This document shows, piece after piece, positions 12,601 to 21,600 of a DNA stretch of 59,763 nt. The translations under genes and the position numbers were made by a program. Source of the stretch: Candidatus Omnitrophota bacterium (lineage in GTDB: Bacteria > Omnitrophota > Gorgyraeia > Velamenicoccales > Velamenicoccaceae); NCBI GenBank assembly GCA_016235185.1, contig JACRLT010000016.1, forward strand, positions 1-59,763. Reading direction: 5' to 3'. The notes under the pieces were generated by a model, which was not told where the DNA came from, made no database searches, and worked only from the letters and a program-made list of their open reading frames with translations. Position 1 is the stretch's first letter. Every line of letters starts with the position of its first letter.

Positions 12601-15600
12601 GAAGCACGCGATAATTATAAATCGCATCCGTCTGTTGCGGCGTAAGGGGAAGATTATCCTTAACGGCGTTAATATACTTCTTAATCTGATAAGTCTCAAT
12701 TGGATCAAGTCTCATCCCAGCTTTGTCAACAATATTTAAACCGTGAGTATGATCGCCTAAATCGTTAACTATTCCTGATGGCTGCAGTATTTCCATTTTT
12801 TGCATTTCCGGTGCCACAGGAACATTGGACGATTCCGGCGTTTCTTTCTGCAAGAAATGCTTTTCAATATCGTCGGCAAGGTCCCCAGGGGAACGGAACC
12901 CTTTAAAATCCCAATCGCCTATAAAACGCAAGACTTCGGACTGACGCCAAGATTTGATAGCTCCGGCATTATCTTTATTTTTAAAACGCGCCAGGCCTTC
13001 GTTGTAATGCGCAAAGGGATTTTCCCGATCCAGTTTTCTTATGCCTTTCGCCGCGGATACGGCCTTCGCAAAATCTTCGTTATCAAACGCCTCATTGAAT
13101 TTTAAATTAAACTTTTCGATAAGAATACTCTTACGAAATTCCTTATCTCCGGCTTTCTTGGCCCAGGAACCGGCCTTATCAAAAGACTCCGCCGCTGGCG
13201 TAACATCGCCGGCTTTTGCCTGCTGTGAGCCGAGCTTGGCATAAGCGATGCTTAGATTTTTCATATTCTCATTTGAGGGGTTAAGTTCAACGGCCTTTGT
13301 AAAATGCTCAATAGCCTCAATGGGATTATTTTTGTTGTTCAAGGCGTCCACGCCTAAGAGATGGGATTTCATTTCCAACGCGGAATTGTGCAAATCTGCA
13401 TGCTCTGTTCCTTGCGTTAAAGAAATGGCCTTGTCAAGGGACTCAATGGCTGGCTTGATATCTCCGGCTTTCGCCTGCTGCAAACTTAAATTGTAATGGG
13501 CAGCGCTGAGGTTAACCTTATTCTCTGCAGAAGAATTAAGCTTATAGGCATGATCAAAATAGGTCACGGATAGCTCGCTCTTTCCTGCTTTGTGGGCCTC
13601 GATACCTTTTAAGCCAAGCCGCTGCTCAAAAATCTTCTCGTGGAGCTTAATATCCCCTGCTTCCATAGCCAAAGAACCGGCTTTTTCCAAGGATTTAATG
13701 GCAAGGTCGGTATTGCCTGCGGCGCTATGCGCCTGGGCAAGGGCAAGATGCGCAGTAGCATCGTCTGGGTTGAGTTCTGCGTTTTTCGTCAAATCTTTTA
13801 TGGCGCCCGAATAATCACCGTTGCTGAATGCCTTCGAGCCGCTGTCAGCAAAGGACACCATTCTTGTCGTCGGGACAAGGAAGAAATTAACCCAGCCGGC
13901 GGCTTGGGCGTCGGATTTTGAGAATCCTGCGGCTTGCGCCAACTTATCCCACGCTGTCGTATAGGTGGCCATGAAGGCGACCGAATCGGCAAATGCTAAC
14001 GCATTGCCTATGCGGGTGTTTCGAAATTCAAACATCTCCTTTGTAAATAAATCCCGACGCGTAACAACATCTTTACCGAAATACTCCATCCGCGACTTAA
14101 GATAGGCCAAAGGCCTCGAAACAAGGCCATGCTCTGACATCATAAACTCCGCATGCGTGGCTTCGCCTATGCCGATTTCCTTGGCGGGTTGCATCATGAT
14201 ACCGATGAGCGGATGCATCATAAAACCCGACTTGCGGCCTTCGACAGCGCTCATGGCTAGTTGCTTGCCGCCTTGTTCTGAAAACAGCGTCATCGGCTGG
14301 CCTAATTCATTGCGCTGCAACTTTCCGCTTTCATCCCGAAGCGCAAAGAAACCCGCCTTCCATGCGCCAGACTCAAAAAGGCGCTCGCCACGTATTAAGG
14401 CGCGGCCTTCCTCGCCCGCAATGGCTAATGTATTGGAAACGACATTATTGGCTATTGTAAAGCTGACGGAAACCGCAGGCCATATTTTTGAACCATGCAG
14501 CGTGGAAAACTGCAGCGACTTAGACCACGCATCAGAATTACGGGCAATGCCTGCGGCTTTTAAGTCGGCTTCTGTGGTAAAAAGCAATGACGGGGCTTGA
14601 TAAATCTCTGCCACCCTTCCTGCTATACCTCCGGCGTGTTCCTTTAAACCGAGGCCTAAAGACGCCATTGCCGCTGTCTCTCCAAGATACCAACCTGGCC
14701 CAAAACCTTTGCTAAAGCTCTGCGAAAAATTAAATTCGCTGTCGGAAATCACGGACTTGCCTAAATCCCACGCCGCAGTTAAGCCGCCTGTTGCTGCTCC
14801 CGCTGCTATTGGCGCAACGCCGACCCTGAAAATAACCTTTCCTATGGTTTTTCCTGTATCGCCAAAGCCAAGCTTGCTTGCAAACAGGTCAAAATTTAAA
14901 TACTTATTAGCCCAATTCGCTGCGGTAGAAGTCGTTAATCCTTTGCCAATGCTTCCGGCAAGACCGCCGGCCAGAAGATCCATTCCCAAGCCTCCGACCG
15001 GACTGAAACCCAAAGATCGGCCGACTTCAAAGCTTCCGATTCCCCTTTCCACCAATCCGCTTAATGTGCTGGCCCCGGCGCCAAAAGCAGCGGTCCACAA
15101 AACCCCCTTACTGCCAGGCTGGGCCATGCTCTCCCATAATGATTTTGACCCTTCTGCCTTGTAGCGGAGATTTCCTGCAAGAGCGCCAAGCCCTCCTCCG
15201 ATCATGGCATCTAACAAACCATTATTTAACGTGTATTCTTGGCCGTTCAATTTTGACCTGATATAACCGGCGCCTACATTAATCCCGGCGCCTGATAAAA
15301 CAGCAAGGGCTGTTTTCGATTCTGCGGTTTTGGCATAGCCCGCAAGCATAATAGGGCCTCCAAAAACCAGGGCTCCAAAGCCAAAATCATAGGCGCCGCT
15401 TTTCATATTATCCAAAAATGCCGGCCTTGCATCATTCGTAAAGACCCTATTAATGGCATTATCAACATTTAGGCTTATGGCAGCATAATGGCCGCCAACG
15501 CCTGTCATGGTTAAAGCGGTCCTGCCGGCAAAATCACTCCATCCGCCAACAGCGGCTTTCTTAGCCATGGGATAAAGCGCTTTTGTTGCCACGCTCGCAC

Positions 15601-18600
15601 CTTGGCCTATGGCGCCAAAAATACCAGCGGGCAAGCCGACATTGACGAAATTATTCCAGACATGCGCCTCTCCTGTCTTTGCATAATCCGCAACGCTTGT
15701 TTCTAAAGTGCCTATGGCTGCATAGCGCGTAAACCCGCCCAATCCGGCCAACCCTACGCCTTTGGCAGTCATCCATGGACGGCTATAAACAGCGGCTTCT
15801 GAACCAGCTGCCACAGATTCCCATGCGCCGGCGCCGGCTTTCAACTCACTGCCTACGCCTTTCATCAACGTCTCAGCCCGCGCAGCAGAACCCAGATTAA
15901 AACCGCGCGTGAGATAATCAACTCCAAAAGTTGTCAAGAAAATTGTCCCGGCTTCCCAGCTACCTAAATCCATGTCGGGATTCAAATATTTTGCACCCGC
16001 AACATTGGCGAGCCCAAGCCCGGCAGACTTGACAGCACGTGAACCAGCTTGTGTGAAAACAATATCCTTAACAAAATTCTTACCCCATTCTGTAGCGACT
16101 TCCTTTGCGCCCTCTTCTGCAGCTTGCTTAGCGATTAAACCCATGCCAAATCTGAAAGCAACGCTCGCAACTTTGCCGGCTATATAGATATCAAATATCT
16201 TGCTGGCCGCATCCACGCTTAAGTTGAGCGCTTCGCTTTTTGAAACAGGGGATAGATCTGCCCAACCAGTATCAATCAAGCCATTATCAAAGTTACGCGC
16301 CGCTACAAAAGCCATTTCAGCCCTTTTATTAAATGCCTGAGAATCCACCACGCCTTTGTCCACCAACAACTGGTATATCAGGCTGTGGTCCGTAAACCAC
16401 TGGAGCCCTTTGGATGCAGCTCCACCAAGACTAGCAAATGTTTTCAAACCCAAATACTCAACTGCAGAGCTGTTGGGATTGTCAATCCTGCCTATCCCTT
16501 TATCTTCGAGCTTACCTTCGCCATAACCAGATAAGATTTCTTTGCCTTTGTTGTCTAGACCAATAAATTTCTCTCCGGCAACCATATCGCGAGAGGCTCC
16601 TTTCTGCATATTAACCTCTAAATATTGCCCATACTCTCCTAAGTCTAATCCAAGAGGCCCCTTTGCCTTAAATGTTACAATCTTAATTACTGGCCGCCCT
16701 TCATCTTGGAGGCTATGCCCAATCACTTCCCCTTCTATTCTATTTCCATTTATCCAGACACGGTCTGGATGCGTGATATCAACAGATTTATTGTCTTCCA
16801 TAAAATACTGTGCCTGGCTTTTGCCATAATCCAGCGTCAGGTGGCTGGCGAAATAAGCTTTATTACCCTGGCCATCGAAAGCTTCTCCGTTCACCGACCT
16901 TACATCAATATCGCCATCCGGCCCTACCTTCAAACTATACGCGCTCCCCTGCGCCGAAGGAGTCAATGTCGCCTGCGGCTCTCCGCCGATATTCTTCGCT
17001 TTATGCTGCCAGGAAAGATTCTGGCCTGGCTCAAGATAGAGGTAATCAATCTTGGAGCCCGGAGTCCAGTTTTTGTCTGCAACCATAACAGAACCGTCGG
17101 ATGCCTCTTTTAATTCCAATACGCCCCGGCCTTTCAATGCTACGGAATTACCTGAAGCGTTGGAAATAGGCGTGGCGTATCTACCATCCGTAGTAAGGAA
17201 AGCCGATGTCCCGCTGCCCTCGCCCTTGGGCAACATAAACATAAATATTTGCATCTGGCTTTCTTTATCAAGAAGAGCATTTTGTATGGCTGCGTAATGG
17301 TCGGCGGTCGCCTGCTCTGTCGTCCTAACAAAGCTGCCGAGAGGCACGACCTCTTGTTCAAGGCGCTTCGCATCCTGGCTCGTTATAACACCGAGCGAGA
17401 TAGGATTCATGGCCTCTTCGGACGCTTTGCGGAAGTCAAAAGAATCACCCGAGGCAACATGATCAAATAGTGTAGGCGATCGAAGTAAATACGCGCCATG
17501 CGGATTCGTTTCGACATCAATGAGATATTGTACTTCGTTCGTCTTAATAGAACCAAAGGCTTCCCCTATTTTTGTCTCGCCGGCTATCTCGTTGCCTGCC
17601 TCATCTTTTATGCTTCTTCTTATTGGTACTATTCCGACTGTTTCTTTTGTTTTATCATGGCAATCATAGCAAGCATCATCGCCATTTTTAAAACCGAGGG
17701 GCATTATTACCTCTATGTTGCCATTTTTAAGCTTATATTCTTGCGGCACACCTTTCCAGTGTGATGTAAAACCATCATCCGTAACAGGCCCTTGCTGACC
17801 GCCAAAGGTTTTTTGAAGTTCATCCATAGGGACCGATCGCACCTCATCTAAAGACTTCCCTGAAGACCGCTGCGTTTGCGAATTATCAACAATCGACCCT
17901 ACGGCGCCTTCGAGGAAGGCGTGAGGTGATGTTGCAGCTTTAGAGGTCTCTACTGTCTTGACAGCTCCGCTGCCGAGCGGCGCGGCTTCCTGCTCATAAC
18001 GCTTCATATCCTGGCCCATCAGAACTCCGAGCGGGCTGGGATTCATGGCCTCATCATTCGCTTTGCGGAAGTCGAAAGAATCACCCAACCCCGACGGCTG
18101 ATCTGTTTTCACATTACCAACAGTACTCCTGCCGACAGGCGGCGTTGCGCCATACGCCTGACCGAAAAGGCTAAAGCCCGTATTTTGCGGCTGGTTGGCA
18201 ACTATCGAAGACGATGAAACTGGCTGGCCGCCGATTGGCGCGATCTGCCACCCCTTATCTTTCTCCGCTGACTCTTTTATATCATACAACTGGCTGCCCG
18301 AGTCGCCGGCCTTCTTCCAGCCGCCTTCTTGCTTAATATAGGTACCGTTATCGCCGAAATACATGATCGTTTCCCCCAAGCCCTTGCGGACTTTTGATTC
18401 ATTCATGCCCGGGATACCCTGCAATGCCTTTACTACCTTGCCAACGTATTCATTATATTTCTGGTTGTTGAAATCAAACATGGCTTGAGTAAGTGGGCCG
18501 GCAACTCCGTCGGTCAGGCGCGAGTCGTTTAAACTGATATTTTTATCTACCTTTTGAATGGCTGTCAGGAATTCCTTTGCGCTAGCGCTATTAGGATCTT

Positions 18601-21600
18601 TCTTATACTGATTCACGATCGCGATCTGGTTTTCTTTTATATCAGCTCCGGCGCGCATACCTTTTTCATAATGCATCGTTTGGCCGGATTTGTCAGAGGC
18701 AGAGAAATCGCCCGTGTAAGGAAAGATTTTACCGTCTAGCCCCATTTTCCACACATTCTTGCTTTCATGAAGATAGGCTTCGGCCAATGGCTTGCCTTCA
18801 TGGTTTAAGGTTATTTCACTGTCTGCTATTAAGTTCGAGCCGCTATTAATCCGCTCTCCCTTAGGAATAGTGATGATTTGCTTTCCCTTAGCGTCTCTCT
18901 CAACACTATAGTTCCTATTGTTATCCAGGTGCTCCGTGATATTAATCTTTGGCGAACCAAAATTATTGTAACTATATTTATGGGTATATTCGGGTATACC
19001 ATTAACGGATTGTTTGGTCTCAACTTGCAAACCTGCCGAAACTCGGGTTACCGTATCAAATTTTTGCTCAACACCAAAGATACTTTGTTTTAACCCTATT
19101 CTCTCTTGCTCGGCATCCATGATATTGATAGCGCCACTATTTAGATCATAGGTAATGCCGCCCACCCGTGTCGCTATTTTCGTCTCATCCGGCGTAAAAT
19201 TCTTCAAAGCTTCTGCGCCGCCTGATAATAAAGATGTATCGCTGATGGGTGAATCAAATCTCATTATTTTATCAGCATTCCTCACGTCGGGATCTAAAGT
19301 CGGAGCGGCAGGATTAAGCAAGATAGCCGTGGTGCCTTTATTCGGACCAGAAGCATTAGAAATAATAAGCGTATTTTTATCGGGTGACCGGACAATAATT
19401 TGACCGTAATCAAACGAGGCAGAAAACTTGGATGGATCTTTATTAGTTTCCCCCAAAGACGGAACGTTCAGAGAATAAGCAGGGGTCTTCTTGGTAACAA
19501 CAGACCCTGTTCCGGGTATAACAGTCGTTTCTGTTCCGTCAGCTAAGGTACGGTGCTGCGTTGTTTTACCGATAACTGTTCCATTTTCACCTAACTGCGT
19601 CAAATCATAATTTTTGTATCCTTTGCCGTCGGCTGTCGGTTCAAGAACACTGTCTGGTAGAGCTGTTATGCGTTCTTTTTTATCGCCTGCCGCCAGATGA
19701 TTCGTCGCGATAATTTCTGTTGGGGAAGAAACACCTTTGACGCCATATATGAACTCCTGCGTCATGATAGGAGCATTGTTTTTGTAGGTTATGCGATCAT
19801 TGCTAATCAAATTGCCATCGGAATCGCGCTTAAAGTTGGCCTCTTCGTAAATAAGCGATGCGGACTTGTTACCATCAAGGCCATACATAGATTGCTTCAC
19901 CAGATTACCGGCTTTATCATAAGTAGGCAGGATGGCGGTTTTACCATCATCTATAACCTGCATGCCGGCGGGACCGGTGTAAGAAACCCCTCCATTTTGA
20001 TGGACGATTTTTGTATCCAGCTTATAGTCTTTCGGGGGGATGGCTGTTGAGCCAGATATCTGATTGCTATCTGCCATTTTGCCCATCTCTTGCGCCCTAG
20101 TTAAGTTTGTTAGAATTGTGTCTTCTATCCTCTCGGTCGGAATATTATCCGAGGGTTTAGACGCTGGCACTGCCGAAACTCTAGACGGAACCTCTGCTGA
20201 AGATTTTTCTAATGTTTCTAACCTCTGCTCCATCCCTACAAGCTTCTGGACGTTTGATAATGAGGCTTCCGGCCCTCCCGGGGTCTGCTGCTGTTCTATG
20301 ACCTCGGCCTTAAACTTAACTATCTCGCTCTTAAGGTTATTTATGGAGTTATTTAAATCAGATGGCGTAACAAGATCCCCTGGGATAGCCGTTTCAGCTG
20401 TAACTGTGCCCGCCGGAACCGTGCTTGCTTGAGGTATTACTGGATTTTGCTTTTCAACTTTACCGCCTATACGCACAGTGCCGTAATCGCCTGGATAGAT
20501 AGTGCTCTTTGCGCCTTTTGTGATGTAGTCATAGCTCTTGATGGTGCCGTCGGGGTTAAGTGTAAAGTTTGCCTGCCCAGTAACTGTGTTGCCGGATTTT
20601 TCAAAAGATACCATCAAGCCGCCGGTTTCTCTGTCTCCAACAGTAAGTCGCGCTTTAGGTGCATTTATGCCCTGTACCATAGTTTCCAAAGACCTGACTT
20701 CAGCCTCCGGAAGCTGTCTTGCGCTCATTGCAAGACTGCTCGTATCTTCAGATTTTTTGGGTTGACCGACAATAACTTGATGCCATTCAGTAGCACCTAA
20801 TACCGTAGCCTTATTGGAATCATATCCTTCGCTTCGCAATACAGCGCTCACATTAAAAGCGTCTCCGGACTTACCACCCATCTTAATATCGCCGTTAGCG
20901 TCAATACTAAATTGTGTTTTATCACTACCACGATCTTTAAAGTAAAGACTGGTGTCAAGAATCGACTGACCGTCATTACCAGCGGTAAAGGTATACCTAT
21001 TAATTGGGTTGGCTTCTTGAAAGAGTGTCCCCCTTCCAGCGGACTGGAAAAATAGGCCGCCGAGGTCTGTTCTAAATATGGTATTGACCGTTCCGGCAAG
21101 AATTCCCGCATGCGTAGCATCACCATAAATATAAGTTTTAACAAACCCTGTCAGCGTCCCCGGCTCGCCGAAATCCCGCAGAGACCAATTCATGACTGCT
21201 TTGGCACCGTCTGAGCCTACGCCTAAGCCGCCTAAAAGAGAGCCCGTGAAAGTTCCCGGCGCGCCCATGGGCCTTGTGCTCCACGGCATCTGCTGCCACA
21301 GATCAGGCTTGGAATTAAGAAGATCCTCTATATCATTAACTAAGTTTTCTCTTCCGCGAGGATTCTTATTTGCCATATTCTGCAGATCTGATTCAGTATA
21401 GACTTCCCCTGTAGGCTTTTTGATGCCGGCGACTTCAGCGCCCTTCGCAATATCAGCATTCGACGCCCCTTTAAGGCCGCCAAAAACCGCATCAACGCCG
21501 TGCCCCATCAAAGCGCCCATATTCGCTGCGGCGGCCTGGTTGAGGCTGGAGGAGACGTATTCAACGAGCCAATTATCAAGGCCGCGGCGGGCCACGGTAG

